From Brachionus manjavacas (lineage: Eukaryota; Rotifera; Eurotatoria; Ploima; Brachionidae), in assembly GCA_019054805.1 (NCBI GenBank), contig JAHQIY010000012.1, positions 744,001 through 808,000 on the forward strand: a DNA stretch of 64,000 bases, given 5' to 3'. Positions 43,019 to 54,428 of the stretch are shown here, piece after piece. The notes beneath the pieces were generated by a model. It had not been told where the DNA came from. It saw only the letters and a program-made list of their open reading frames with translations, and searched no databases. Positions within the stretch are counted from its first letter, which is position 1; every line of letters starts with the position of its first letter. Both the position numbers and the translations under genes were made by a program.

Positions 43019-44930
43019 TTTAATGAATTTTATGTTTTTAGGTGTTTATTCTCTAAAATTCTTAATAACGGCTGTTTTTCAATAATTAAAACCAAGTATC
43101 CACCAACAAATTCTGATGAAATATCTTTTTCCCATCAAAATTCTTTTTTGAATGAAAAAATGGCACCTACCCTAAAAAAAAAGTAGATTTGGGAAAGATC
43201 ATAGATAAACGAAACATTTTAATGTTTTGTTTCGTAAAACAAACAATTAAAATTTATTTTAAAAATACATTTTTTGAAAATAACAATTTCCGATAAAAGC
43301 TAAAATCTAATTGAGTTGATAAAATAGTGTAAATTAAATGAATTTGTTTTGAATTATTTTTTTAAAAATTAGTGAATCTTGTAAATTTTAAAAAAGACAA
43401 TTTAAAAATAAAAAAAATCCAATTCCTAAACCACTAAAGAAACAAAAAAGACCAAATAAAAATTTCTTTAATTTTCTAATTTAAAACGATAAATAAAAGA
43501 GGTAAGAACTCTCATTTAATTTATGAAAAAATTGTCAGAACACTCTAGGCTTGAAAAGTTGAAATTGATTTCAAAATTCGATCTTACAATTTTTGCGATG
43601 AATTTTTTCTATGTGATGAAAATATTTGTGATCATCAGTTAAATAAAATCAAAAATTTGAATCTTTCATTAAAAAGAAATTTTTTCATTTATAAATTCTT
43701 ATTTAATAGAAATACTAAAAAGGCTACGCTTCGTTTAACCTAGGAAAATATTTAAAGGTTAAAAAAATTCGATTCCGATTCATTCTTTTCTTATAATCAT
43801 GAGCAGCATGAAATTATCAATTGAAATAAAAAATGTATTTAGAAATAAAATATTTCTCTATTTTGTCAATTTTCAAGCTGTTTTATTTATTTTCATCTTA
43901 TTTTGTATTCCTTTCAATTGGTTCAATGTTCCAGTGCCATTTAAACCTGTTAAAATCCAAAATTTCAATATAACTCAAAATGTCCTGGTTTTTCTACACA
44001 TTCAAAAAACAGGTGGCCGAGAGTTTGATACTTTTTTGATTAAAAGTCTCGCTTATTCTGATGGCAAAATGGATTGTCGCATTTTTTCTAAAGATCAAAA
44101 GTCAAAAATCGAAAAGAAAAAAAGTGTTGAAAAAAATGGAATTGAAAAAAAAAATTGCATCAACGAAAAAACTGGTAAACAACTGACTAAATGGTATTGG
44201 GGTCGCAAAACAGCTGGATGGCCATGTGGTGTTCATCCACATTACAGAATTTTAATAGCTTGTTTGAAAAAATCGTATCCTCAATTAAATCCAGAAAAAG
44301 ACTTTTTTGTCTTCACCATGCTTCGTGAACCAATTAAACGCTATTTGAGCGAATGGAACCATGCATCTGAAGGAATGACATGGATTGGAAGACAGCAAAG
44401 TGACCATTGTTTGTACAAAAATTATAGAAAATGTTTCAAAGGTAGAGGAAACTGGAAAAAAGTTAAGCTTAAACAATTTATTGACTGTGAATACAATTTG
44501 GCAAACAATAGACAAACGTTGCTTTTGTCTGACTCGAGTTATGACTGTGAAAACAAAACTGGTGAACAAATGCTGGAAGAAGCCAAAAAAAACCTTCAAT
44601 CTTTGACTTTTTTTGGTCTGACAGAATATCAAAATTATACACAAAAATTATTTTTGAAAATATTCTCAAAATATTTTAATCTAGCTGAAGAATTTGCTCA
44701 ATCGAACAAAACTTTTGCTGATTCTTTTATACAGAAACAAAATGACACAAAGCAAATACCATATCTGGAAGAAATACAAAGACTTAACAAATTGGACATT
44801 GAATTGTATTCTTTTGCTAAAGAATTGTTTTTTAGACGTCTCAAAGATTTGAGAATAGTCTAAAATTTACAAGAAAATTGCATAATAATTTTTAAGTAAT
44901 TAGAAATTAAGGTTTTTTAAATATAATTTT
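43019..44930 (+). repeat. Inverted segmental duplication, arm 1
   Basis: The gene at 43,799-44,863 and about 780 bases upstream recur inverted at 51,480-53,545. Shared upstream words include AAAAAAGTAGATTTGGG and TTCCTAGGTTAAACGAAGCG (read on the appropriate strands). The flanks are clearly more diverged than the coding part. Confidence 0.75.
43799..44863 (+). CDS. Heparan-sulfate 6-O-sulfotransferase-like protein, copy 2 (354 aa)
   Basis: Same enzyme type as copy 1: a signal anchor at about residues 18-40, PAPS loop FLHIQKTGG, CGVHPHY with the conserved His, LREPIKRYLSEWNH, CEYNLANNRQ and FFGLTEYQ. The start is the ATG at 43,799 (MSSMKLSIEI). The frame is complete and intronless. It shares its N-terminus and upstream DNA with copy 3. 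In the catalytic part it shares ASEGMTW and KQFID with copy 1, not with copy 3 (ATEGIRW, KEFID). KYFNL at the C-terminal side is unique to this copy. Predicted role: 6-O-sulfation of heparan sulfate in the Golgi. Confidence 0.9.
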   Translation: MSSMKLSIEIKNVFRNKIFLYFVNFQAVLFIFILFCIPFNWFNVPVPFKPVKIQNFNITQNVLVFLHIQKTGGREFDTFLIKSLAYSDGKMDCRIFSKDQKSKIEKKKSVEKNGIEKKNCINEKTGKQLTKWYWGRKTAGWPCGVHPHYRILIACLKKSYPQLNPEKDFFVFTMLREPIKRYLSEWNHASEGMTWIGRQQSDHCLYKNYRKCFKGRGNWKKVKLKQFIDCEYNLANNRQTLLLSDSSYDCENKTGEQMLEEAKKNLQSLTFFGLTEYQNYTQKLFLKIFSKYFNLAEEFAQSNKTFADSFIQKQNDTKQIPYLEEIQRLNKLDIELYSFAKELFFRRLKDLRIV

Positions 44931-44989
44931 CATCTCAAATGTCTAGCTTATTCTGAATACATTATTTTTAATAATGTTCGTCCCCTGCA

Positions 44990-45150
44990 AAAACTCGGTA
45001 AACTAATTTCGTATTTATATTTATATTTCGCAAAAGATTAAGAGTTATTGATGGAGCTGTATTTAGATTTAATATTTTTTTCACCTTTAAGAACAGTTAC
45101 TTAGATAAATCACCTTAATGACAAATTTTGTGCTCAAAATTGCCTTCAGG
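44990..45150 (-). repeat. Dispersed repeat, second copy
   Basis: Inverted relative of 14,840-15,010, sharing the TTACTTAGATAAATCACCTT core. Class unknown; no coding capacity. Confidence 0.55.
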
Positions 45151-45344
45151 CAGAATAAATTGCTTGTGCTATAATTTGATTGTTTTCATTATAGTATATA
45201 CGGCTTGAAACGAACAAGGGGTAATAACGATAAGTGTTTTTTGATCTAACATAAATTTTTTTTGAAAATTTTTTTTTTCTGCGTAAATAAAAGATGACTA
45301 TTTTTCTATTTTCTTTTCGACAAATTAATCAATTGATTTATTAT

Positions 45345-45560
45345 TTTTATTTTATTTATTTGTTTTCTTCCCGAGCTAGGGCTCCTTCAGAATAAATTAA
45401 AAAAATCAAAATCAAAATAAAAAATTAAATTAAAGTTAATAAAATGAGATAAAAAAAATCAAAATAAATTAATAAGCTTAGAAGACATAGATTGTTACAT
45501 GTGGCAAATGTTCACATAGTTCAGGTTTCAGGAAAAAAGGAGGAAATGAGACCTATTCCA
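45345..45560 (-). mobile_element. 3'-end fragment of the 38.6-kb LINE family
   Basis: Matches the 3' untranslated tail of that LINE in inverted orientation (CCCGAGCTAGGGCTCCTTC hairpin, then CATGTGGCAAATGTTCA). It is a very short 5'-truncated insertion, more diverged than the copy at 3663. Confidence 0.7.
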
Positions 45561-47404
45561 TTATTTATTTTTTAAATTGATTCTAAAAATAACACCATAA
45601 AAAAAGATTCCGCTTGCGAAAAAAAACTTCTTGAAAAAATTTTTTTTTTAAACAATGACCCTTTATCTTGTGTAATTTTTGACCCTGATTTAATTTTTTC
45701 AATCATTTTTTTTCAAAGAGATAACCGTATTCTTTTAAAAAAAAACACATTTTTTTAAAAAAATTCTCTTTAGGGTTGTACCGTTAATTGGTTTGTTTTG
45801 AATTTCTATATAAAAATAAAAAATAATAAATGAAAGTTTCTTTTTATAGAACAAACTTTAAAAATAAACCTGCTACAAATAAAAAATACACTTGCCTTTG
45901 TTAATTTTGTTTGAAAATTAATATTAAATTAAAACAAAATTTTTCTTTAAATAATAAATAAATATAATTTTTTTATCTTAATTTTTGATTTATTTCTAAA
46001 TTAATGTTAAAATTTAACGCCTCGTTGAATTTTTGTAAAAAAAATTTCAGCTCTAAATAATATAAAAAAATCAACGAGATATTATCGATAAGAAACAATA
46101 AGAACCTGATTTTAATAGAAAACTTATCGATACTTAGCGGAATTGAGGACCTTATAGTTAATTCTATTTTAAGTTTCGTAAAAATGATTAACTTGGGTAA
46201 GTTTGAGGATTCTACACAAAGATAACCAAAATGATTTGGTATAAAATTTAAAAACAATTTCTAATCAATAATACGATCAATTCTAAATGCCGAAAGATAA
46301 ACTATCAATCAATTACAAAAAAAAAATTATAAACCACAATAAATAAATAGCAGTAGAAGTAATTACGTAAAATCTCGATTTTAGTGACATGTCACAAACT
46401 TCGGATTCCCAACTATAGTGAAATGTCTTTTAAAATTTAACCCTGGTTTTCAAAATGTCATAATGACATGTCGCAACAGTCGAAAAAAGCTCCAAATTGA
46501 CAAAATTTGCAAAATTTCATGATCAAAACTTTATCAAATTGCTCATTTTAAATTTAATAATAAATTTCCTGAAGATTTAGGTAGAATTTTATAAAATTCT
46601 TGATGTAACATTGATTAACATAGTTTGTTAAATAAAAATTTCAAAAAAAAAAAAAATTAAATTAATAGTATGTTCAAAATTAACTAAAATGATCGATTAT
46701 TTTTGATTTTTTAGTAAAGTTAATATTGCAAATAAATAAATTTTTTTCCAAACATAAAAAATCATTTGGTTTTTTAATTTTATTATCTTTGCGAGTTAAG
46801 TTTTTTGTCTTTCAGATTTGGTACCCTTTTTAATTCTAAAATTCGATTATTAATCCATTTATTTTATGATCAACTTAAAATAATTTTTGAGACTGTAGCA
46901 TAATATGTTAAATCATTACCATTAAAAAAAAAATCATTTCGTTAATTTAAGAAATTATTATGCTTACTTTTTAATTGAGCATTTGATCATTTGATCATAA
47001 ACTTCAACATGCCAATTTCATTACCCAATTCAACCCAAATTACATTTCTTAATAATTTTTTTTTAAATAAAGTTTATTTTTGAAATTTTTTTTAAAAGAA
47101 ATCTTATTTTTTGATTGAAAATTAAAAAAATTAAAAGAAGATGATTCAAAAATTTAGATTACTTCACAAGCTGCAGCGTGATAACAAACAGCTATAGCAG
47201 CAAGGGAACTTGTACTTCTTTGATTTACTTGGGTAGATTAGAAATATAAATAATGTTCTAATTAGAGAAGGTTTAATATCTAAAAGTTTCTTTCTTTGGG
47301 CATCGTTTAGAAGAGACTTTTTTATACCGTTTTTTGTTTTTTTTAACCTTATTTTGTTACAAACATTTTTTTGAATGAATGTTTTGATCAAATTTTATTA
47401 AAAA
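45561..47404. other. Gene-poor stretch with one relative of the arm A repeat
   Basis: Bases 46,340-46,520 resemble arm A joined directly to the sequence right of the Tc1 end (CACAAACTTCGGATTCCCAAC then CTGGTTTTCAAAATGTCA). This is an uninterrupted relative of the Tc1 target. Around 46,010-46,230 one plus frame is fairly open (SILSGIEDLIVNSIL) but has stops and no recognised family. Nothing else seen. Confidence 0.5.
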
Positions 47405-47953
47405 TTAAATTTCGATTAAAGACTTTAGATTCAAATAAGAATGGAATTTTTCCAAAAAATCCTCAATGCTAAAATCAAGTCGATCTATCTCTTGCTTATA
47501 ATCTTCTTCATTTTCATATTCCTTGATTGCTTTTTTTTCATATTCATTTATTTTTTCAATTAAAAAGTCATGAATTTGATTGATGTCATCAGTGGCAAAT
47601 TTTGTCTTCAATTCCACATCATATCTTAGAAGAGAGCAGTGATTTTTTATTTTGTCGATGCCTTCATCACCAGTCAATTGTTTTTCTTGTGCTTTAGTCG
47701 AGTCACTGAGCATTTTAAATCTGGATTCCATAATGGATCGGACTAATCCCTCGACTCTGCTGTTAGATTTAAAGCCTGACTTGGGCACTTCGTGTTCCTG
47801 TTGACAGAAATAGCACAAAAAACACTTGCTTCCACCTTTTTCAAATGGAGACAAACACTCTTTACAACACACTTCTCCACAAGGCAGTACGACTGGTTCC
47901 TTTAGAAATTTTTTACATATTTCACATCGCACCAAACCAAGTTGATCGACCAT
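47405..47953 (-). CDS. RING-type zinc-finger protein (182 aa)
   Basis: Likely a ubiquitin-ligase-type or adaptor protein. The N-terminal 60 residues hold CEICKKFLKEPVVLPCGEVC, then CKECL and KCFLCYFCQQEHEVP: the Cys pairs of a RING domain and the EHE(V/I)P tail seen in a RING subgroup. The usual zinc-binding His after Cys-Gly is Glu (CGE instead of CGH). An extra Cys sits nearby in CFLCYFC, so zinc site 2 may be rearranged. The rest (residues about 75-182) is charged and helical, probably a coiled coil (EYEKKAIKEYENEEDYKQEI). The frame is intact from the ATG at 47,953 and no intron is needed. It lies between the two arms of the sulfotransferase duplication. Target unknown. Confidence 0.75.
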   Translation of the reverse strand: MVDQLGLVRCEICKKFLKEPVVLPCGEVCCKECLSPFEKGGSKCFLCYFCQQEHEVPKSGFKSNSRVEGLVRSIMESRFKMLSDSTKAQEKQLTGDEGIDKIKNHCSLLRYDVELKTKFATDDINQIHDFLIEKINEYEKKAIKEYENEEDYKQEIDRLDFSIEDFLEKFHSYLNLKSLIEI

Positions 47954-48289
47954 TTTTTAATTAAAATTTTAGAATGAATTAAAAAGATCTTGAGGAAATT
48001 TTATTTTTAGAATTTGCTTTTTTTAGATTGAGTTAAATTTGAAAATAAATTCAAAATAGGCTTAAATTTGAGAAAACAATGAAAAATAGCTTGCTTAATT
48101 ATGTTTTGGTTAGTAATGTGAAATGCATTTGCGTTCAAAAGTTATCAAAATTATACTGAGTTAAAATTTATGATTTAAAACAAAAAATTTCTAAATAAAA
48201 TATTTGAAAAATAATTCATTTTATCATTTATTAAATTTAGTAAAATTTTCAAATGGATTTTTTTGTATATGTGGACATCTTTAAATTTA
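47954..48289. other. Upstream region of the RING gene
   Basis: A/T-rich. No clear TATA box beyond generic A/T runs; nothing else recognised. Confidence 0.35.
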
Positions 48290-50877
48290 TCTTCAGATAT
48301 GGATTTCGACCTCATTTTTAGATTCTAGGTATATGAAAACTTAGGGTAAGCCAAAATTTAAGGGGGGGGGGGGTCAAAAATTATTTTTTTTGGCTGGGAG
48401 GGGTTTGAAACTTTACAGCCTTATATAAAGTATATCTTATTTAAGCTTTTTTAAATTTGAAAAAGAATCTACTCGATCGACATATTTTCTGATAGTGAAT
48501 TAAATGCTCTATATTCTGAGCTGGTTTTCCTGAAAAAAAAATTGAGGATTTTTTCGGAAATATTTCGACATTTTTTAACTTTTTCGGGATCTAGTATTTT
48601 CCAAACACCTTAACCTATAATTTTTATACAAATTCTAAAACTAGACAAAATTCAACAAAACTATGGTTTTTGTTTTTTTATTTATTTAGTTTAAAAATTT
48701 TTAATAATTGCTCAAAAAGTGCCCATTTAAAAAAAAAAAGATTTTTTTAAAATTTTACTCAAAAAAAATACATTCAATTAGTTATAGCAATGAATTTGTT
48801 ATTTTTAAATGTTGTTGAGGAGTTTCCTTTGTTTTACCTGAAAAATATGCCTTTAGGACTTCAAGATAAGTTGATTCCTTATAATAAGCATCAACTGACC
48901 TCCAAAATCTTATTACTAATTTTTTTGTAAATTTCTTTTCTAATAAAATCTTCTCGAGCATCATCAATTAACTTTTTCATTTTATCAAAACTCTGATCTG
49001 TTCTAGTACGAACGTATTGTTTAAGACGACACCGTAGGCCTTCAATAGTGTTTAGTTCGCAGCGATTTTTTGGAACAAATATGATCTTTATTCCATATTT
49101 TTTCCCGAGAATTTCAAGTTTTTTAAAACCCTTGAAAGCCGGGTGCTGAAATAGGATTTGTTTAACTTGTTCTAATTTTATTTTTGCGGGTAAATCATAT
49201 CCTAATTCTAACGCAATGCTTTTTAACACTTTGCTTATTCCTAAATGTTCACCATCAATATAATAATGATCAAGTGTTTTTTCAGTATTATCTACATCAT
49301 GCCAAGTCAATTGTTCCCATGATCAGTATCCCCCTGGCTTTAACCTTAAACTCTATTTAATTAACTATTTAAAAATCTGTTTTGGATTTTATTTTTAAAC
49401 CTAAAATCGTCTAATTTTTCAGTAAGGGTGTTGTTGCATTATCTACTCAAACTTCAATATCATGTTTAACAGGGTGATTGAAATCTGCTTTAAATTCCAA
49501 CATTTGAAATAAACTTTCAAATTGAGAAAGCATGGTTTGTTTATTGCCTTCTTTTCCAGGTTGTATTGAAACTGTACATGGATTTTCTTCAAAAAAAATA
49601 ACTTCTGGTTCTATAAAATTAGGGTATTTTACAACAATTTGAGAACATTCATGATCTGAAAGCTTAAAGAAAGGTGAGCTTGGATGGTCTACTAAAAAAT
49701 CTGAATACATCAAAATTCTTCCATTTCTGTCAGTGATTTTTTAATCAATTTAAATTATAAATGGCCTAATAATTTAAATTATTTACCCTTTGCTTATAAA
49801 AGGTTCATTTCCTTCTTTAGTCCATCTTGAATGAAATTGTTCCCCGTTTCTAAAAGTTGATTCATCGTGATTTAAAATAACACAAGGCTTTTCAGTAGTT
49901 AAAATCCAACTACAATTTTTTTTATCCAATCTGTAGTAATTAAAATATTAAGAAAACCTTATCTTATTTTTAAGTAAAGAAAATAAGCTACCTCCACGGC
50001 TATCATCAACAAATATTTCAATGCTAATAGTTTTAAATTTGATCAGCTGCTCGTTCGCTTGCTTAGCTGTTAAACATTTTAAACTAGCTAAAAACAATTC
50101 AGAATCGCGAAAAGAGACATTAAATTGTCTAAAATAATCAAAATTAAAAAAAAAAAAAGAGAAAAAATTTAATTATTTTTTATAATTTAGTATGGCAATG
50201 ATAACAATGCTAATGGAACGTTTTGAACAATTTCCGGAAAGAATAAAATTTTTAATTTCTGAAATAATTTTCGAATCAACATGGCAATCTCATCGATTTC
50301 AAAACTATTATCTTCGAAAGTTCCATCACCGATGGGATCAAATTTGAAGGAGTTACTGTTTCAGAAGATGTTTCATCTGATTCTTCAACAAACTCTTTTT
50401 TTTTCACCACAACTTCCAAAATTTGAGATTCTACATTGGTAAATGGCTGACTTAAGTGGCATTTTTAATTTACCAAAAGTCTATAATATTACAAAAGATT
50501 TCAAAATGAATTCAAAATTTTATGATTATGTAAAAAGATGTAAAAATTTAATTTATTAAATTTGAAATTATTTCAATATTATTAAGGGGTTTGGAAAAAG
50601 TAGATCCCGAAAAAGTTAAAGAATGTCAAAATTTTACCGATTTTTTTCCGAAAAAATCCTCAATTTTTCTCTATCAGAAAATGTGTCGATCGAGTAGATT
50701 CGTCTATAAAATTGTGAGATAAAAAAGCTTAAATAAGATATACTTTATATAAGGCTGTAAAGTTTCAAACCACCCCAGCCAAAAAAATCAATTTTTGACC
50801 ACCCCTTAAATTTTGGCTTACCCTAGGTTTTCATATACCTAGAATCTAAAATTCAGGTCGAAATCCATATCTGAAGA
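48290..50877 (-). mobile_element. IS630/Tc1-like transposon, 2.6 kb, ~330-bp inverted repeats
   Basis: Ends TCTTCAGATATGG (48,290) and CCATATCTGAAGA (50,877), each next to TA, fit the TA duplication of the IS630-Tc1-mariner group. The terminal repeats share CCTAGAATCTAAA, TTTTGGCTTACCCTA and CGATCGAGTAGATTC. The left repeat has a run of about 13 G where the right has ACCACCCC. The transposase lies inside on the minus strand. Confidence 0.85.
48782..49900 (-). pseudogene. DDE transposase of the IS630/Tc1-like element, broken
   Basis: Pieces read in order on the minus strand: LNHDESTFRNGEQFHSRW (first Asp, about 49,870), then LVDHPSSPFFKLSDHE and TMLSQFESLFQMLEFK. VDNATTP (second Asp, about 49,435) comes just after an in-frame stop. 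KIKLEQVKQIL, then IIFVPKNRCELNTIEG follows; its Glu is the expected third acidic residue (about 49,045). FWRSVDAYY and YFSGK end the protein. All three catalytic positions can be named, but stops and frameshifts inactivate it. An upstream decayed part extends to about 50,450. Confidence 0.8.
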
Positions 50878-50879
50878 TA

Positions 50880-51480
50880 GTGTGGGAGTTTTGCATCGCA
50901 CGAACTTTATGATCAAAAAAAAAAAAAAAAAGGATTTTCTTAATAAATGTTCAATAAAAAGAAAAAGAGAAATTTTAAAAATGATTAACTTGACATAACA
51001 TGTCAAATAATCGCTTAGACAAATTTTTTTTTCTCTTTTATTAAAAAAAATACGAAATTTTTATCTTTTGATTTTCATTAAAATACGTAACTTTGAGTAA
51101 AACAGCTACGGAAAACTAATGGCTAAATAATTACGTTTTTCTTAAAAAAACAAAAATCTCATTTAATTTTTTTTTTGATACATAATTTTCCTATCAGAGT
51201 AATATTCTCTTAAGATTACTTAAAACAGAAAATCGTCTACCTCAAGTCGCTTTTCAGGAGTCCAATAAAGGACTCTATTTGGTATACGTGTTCCTATCAT
51301 TCTTATAAAATGTCTAGGCCACCGCAATTAGCCATACCAGGTAGTTACTTGAGAGTGGGACTTTTAAAAAATCTGCATAGAAAGAGTGTTATAAGAGTAA
51401 CCAAAAATTCATCTAATTAGAGAAGAAAAAAATTTAAAAAAGTTATTTTTTTCGTGATACTAGAAAAATTATTTGTAATT
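50880..51480. other. Intergenic, nothing recognised
   Basis: Between the IS630-like element and sulfotransferase copy 3. A slightly GC-richer patch at 51,240-51,360 has no open frame or repeat partner in the window. Confidence 0.35.
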
Positions 51481-53545
51481 TACAAGTGAAATTTAGACTA
51501 TTCTCAAATCTTTGAGACGTCTAAAAAACAGTTCTTTAGCAAAAGAATACAATTCAATGTCCAATTTGTTAAGTCTTTGTATTTCTTCCAGATATGGTAT
51601 TTGCTTTGTGTCATTTTGTTTCTGTATAAAAGAATCAGCAAAAGTTCTGTTCGATTGAACAAATTCTTCAGCTAGTTTAAAATTTTTTGAGAATATTTTC
51701 AAAAATAATTTTTGTGTATAATTTTGATATTCAGTCAGACCAAAAAAAGTCAAAGATTGAAGGTTTTTTTTGGCTTCTTCCAGCATTTGTTCACCAGTTT
51801 TGTTTTCACAGTCATAACTCGAGTCAGACAAAAGCAACGTTTGTCTATTGTTTGCCAAATTGTATTCACAGTCAATAAATTCTTTAAGCTTAACTTTTTT
51901 CCAGTTTCCTCTACCTTTGAAACATTTTCTATAATTTTTGTACAAACAATGGTCACTTTGCTGTCTTCCAATCCATCTAATTCCTTCTGTTGCATGGTTC
52001 CATTCGCTCAAATAGCGTTTAATTGGTTCACGAAGCATGGTGAAGACAAAAAAGTCTTTTTCTGGATTTAATTGAGGATACGATTTTTTCAAACAAGCTA
52101 TTAAAATTCTATAATGTGGATGAACACCACATGGCCATCCAGCTGTTTTGCGACCCCAATACCATTTAGTCAGTTGTTTACCAGTTTTTTCGTTGATGCA
52201 ACTTTTTTTTTCAATTCCATTTTTTTCAACACTTTTTTTCTTTTCGATTTTTGACTTTTGATCTTTAGAAAAAATGCGACAATCCATTTTGCCATCAGAA
52301 TAAGCGAGACTTTTAATCAAAAAAGTATCAAACTCTCGGCCACCTGTTTTTTGAATGTGTAGAAAAACCAGGACATTTTGAGTTATATTGAAATTTTGGA
52401 TTTTAACAGGTTTAAATGGCACTGGAACATTGAACCAATTGAAAGGAATACAAAATAAGATGAAAATAAATAAAACAGCTTGAAAATTGACAAAATAGAG
52501 AAATATTTTATTTCTAAATACATTTTTTATTTCAATTGATAATTTCATGCTGCTCATGATTATAAGAAAAGAATGAATCGGAATCAAATTTTTTTAACAT
52601 ATAAATATTTTCCTAGGTTAAACGAAGCGTAGCCTTCGTATTGAATACAATTAAATGTTAGTATTTCTTATAAATAAAAATTTATAAATTTAAATAATTG
52701 CTAATTTTTGAAAGATTCAAAATTTTGATTTAAATGCTCAATGATATTCTGGAGTGTGTTGACAAGATGAAGTATGATTTCTTGTTTTAGATTTCATGCC
52801 CCTGTTTATGAAAAAATGAATTTCCTTCTACATTTTTTTACTCCTAAATATATTCTTTGAATAAATGAAGCGTGACATTCTAAGCCAAATTTTTTATTAA
52901 CTTGAATTTTTTTAATTGTAAGATTGAATGTTGAAATCAACTTTAACTGCTCGAGCATATCCTAGAGTGTTGTGGCAATTTTTTCATAAATTATAAGAGA
53001 GTTCCCTCTCTTCTAATTATCGTTTTCAATTAATTTTGCGTCTTTTTGTATTTTTAAAGGTTTAGGAATTGGATGTTTATTATTTTTTAATTCTTTTATT
53101 TTATAATTTACAAAATTTACAAATTTTTACCTAAATAAATTTAAACGAATCCATTTAATTTACATTAAAAATTTACATACTGAATTAACTCAATTAGATT
53201 TTTGCTTTTATCGGCTATTCATATTTTCAAAAAAAGATATTGGATTTTTTTAGCAACCAAATAGTTTTTATTAATGAAAATTTTTTTTTTAACGAAATTA
53301 AACATAAATGTGTTTCTTATATCTATGATCATTGCCAAATTATTTCTAAATTTCATTAATTAGGATAAAATTACCCAAATCTACTTTTTTAGCGTCGGTG
53401 TTAATTTTTTCAAACAAAAAATAGTAGGAAAATATATTTATCAGAATTGGTTGATGGTCACTTTGTCTTATTGATTGAAAAACAACCGTAATTAAGAATT
53501 CAAGGGAATAAACATTTAACAAGAAAAATTATTTTTTTTGATTTA
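51480..53545 (-). repeat. Inverted segmental duplication, arm 2
   Basis: Inverted partner of 43,019-44,930, covering sulfotransferase copy 3 and its upstream flank to about 53,545. Confidence 0.75.
51493..52557 (-). CDS. Heparan-sulfate 6-O-sulfotransferase-like protein, copy 3 (354 aa)
   Basis: I start it at the ATG at 52,557 (MSSMKLSIEI), as in copy 2; the longer frame opens only with TTG. All HS6ST motifs are present: FLHIQKTGG, CGVHPHY, LREPIKRYLSEWNH, CEYNLANNRQ and FFGLTEYQ. The frame is intact. It differs from copy 2 at a few positions (KSCINEK, ATEGIRW, KEFID, EEFVQSNRTF) but matches copy 1 in KNFKL. Like copy 2 it has a short N-terminal tail and a signal anchor, as expected for a Golgi sulfotransferase. 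Confidence 0.9.
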   Translation of the reverse strand: MSSMKLSIEIKNVFRNKIFLYFVNFQAVLFIFILFCIPFNWFNVPVPFKPVKIQNFNITQNVLVFLHIQKTGGREFDTFLIKSLAYSDGKMDCRIFSKDQKSKIEKKKSVEKNGIEKKSCINEKTGKQLTKWYWGRKTAGWPCGVHPHYRILIACLKKSYPQLNPEKDFFVFTMLREPIKRYLSEWNHATEGIRWIGRQQSDHCLYKNYRKCFKGRGNWKKVKLKEFIDCEYNLANNRQTLLLSDSSYDCENKTGEQMLEEAKKNLQSLTFFGLTEYQNYTQKLFLKIFSKNFKLAEEFVQSNRTFADSFIQKQNDTKQIPYLEEIQRLNKLDIELYSFAKELFFRRLKDLRIV

Positions 53546-53807
53546 AAAAAAGGTATTTTTACTAAAGTAACTGGCTAAACTTTATTAAACATGATTTGTT
53601 TAATCATTAATTAAAAAAAGTTAAACAAATAAAAAGCTGTTAAAAAAGAACCATTTTCGGGCTAACTTAAAAAATAATTTATTCTTTGTTTTTTAAAATT
53701 AATTAGTGTTTTTACTTTTTTAATTAAATGTATTAGTAATTAAAAAATATTACACATAACTTTTATTTTCAAGGTTTTAATTAAAGAAAATCAGTTTATG
53801 AATTTAA
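53546..53807. other. Short A/T-rich spacer
   Basis: Between the duplication arm and the piggyBac-type MITE; nothing seen. Confidence 0.3.
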
Positions 53808-54424
53808 CACTAGAACGCCAAGGGGTTTTTTGATTTTTTAAAAGTCTATATAAACTTTGAAAAAAATATTTTTTAATTTTTCTTTTGTCTCCTAATTAAA
53901 AATATAATTTTAAATTTGATTTTATTTTAAAAAATTATAGATTATAAAAAAATCTTATAAAAAACAAAAATATACATAAACTCCCGGAGGGTTTTTTTTA
54001 AATCTCTTTAAAAAATCAAATTTAAATTTTTTTTTTATTGTATATAAACACTTATTATAAATAAAAAAATAAAAATAAGATGTCAAAACGAATTTCAGCT
54101 TTACTTGCCTTGGAACAGTTTCAAAAATATTGCTGAGGTCCATGTAGCAATGAACGAAGGACGACTGTTCTTTGAAAAAGTATTCTGAATAAGAAAAAAG
54201 ATTTTGACTCAAATTTTACGCTATTATTTCAAATGATTTTTTTTAATTCTTTCATACATTTAATTAAAAATTATTTAAATTTTTCTAATAAAAATTGTGT
54301 AAATAAATTTTGCATAATTTAATATAAAATTTTTTGGTTATAATAGATTTGCATTCTAATAATCAATAAGGGTTTTTTTTTTAAACCCTGCCGGGCCTTA
54401 ATAACAAAATTGGGCGTTCTAGTG
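53808..54424. mobile_element. 617-bp piggyBac-type MITE with TTAA duplication
   Basis: Ends CACTAGAACGCC and GGCGTTCTAGTG are flanked on both sides by TTAA (53,804-53,807 and 54,425-54,428). This is diagnostic for piggyBac. Subterminal blocks CAAGGGGTTTTTTGA and TTAAACCCTGCCGGGCC are present. A minus-strand frame at 53,955-54,212 is open for 85 codons but I do not recognise it as transposase. Non-autonomous. Confidence 0.85.
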
Positions 54425-54428
54425 TTAA

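Noticed and set aside
45973..46257. 94-codon minus open frame
   Set aside because: A/T-rich hydrophobic composition expected by chance here, and no signal or domain pattern.
47164..47391. 75-codon minus frame downstream of the RING gene
   Set aside because: It opens with TTG, has no recognised domain and no convincing splice link to the RING gene.
53955..54212. piggyBac transposase in the MITE
   Set aside because: The 85-codon frame lacks recognisable piggyBac catalytic motifs, and the element is too short for the enzyme.
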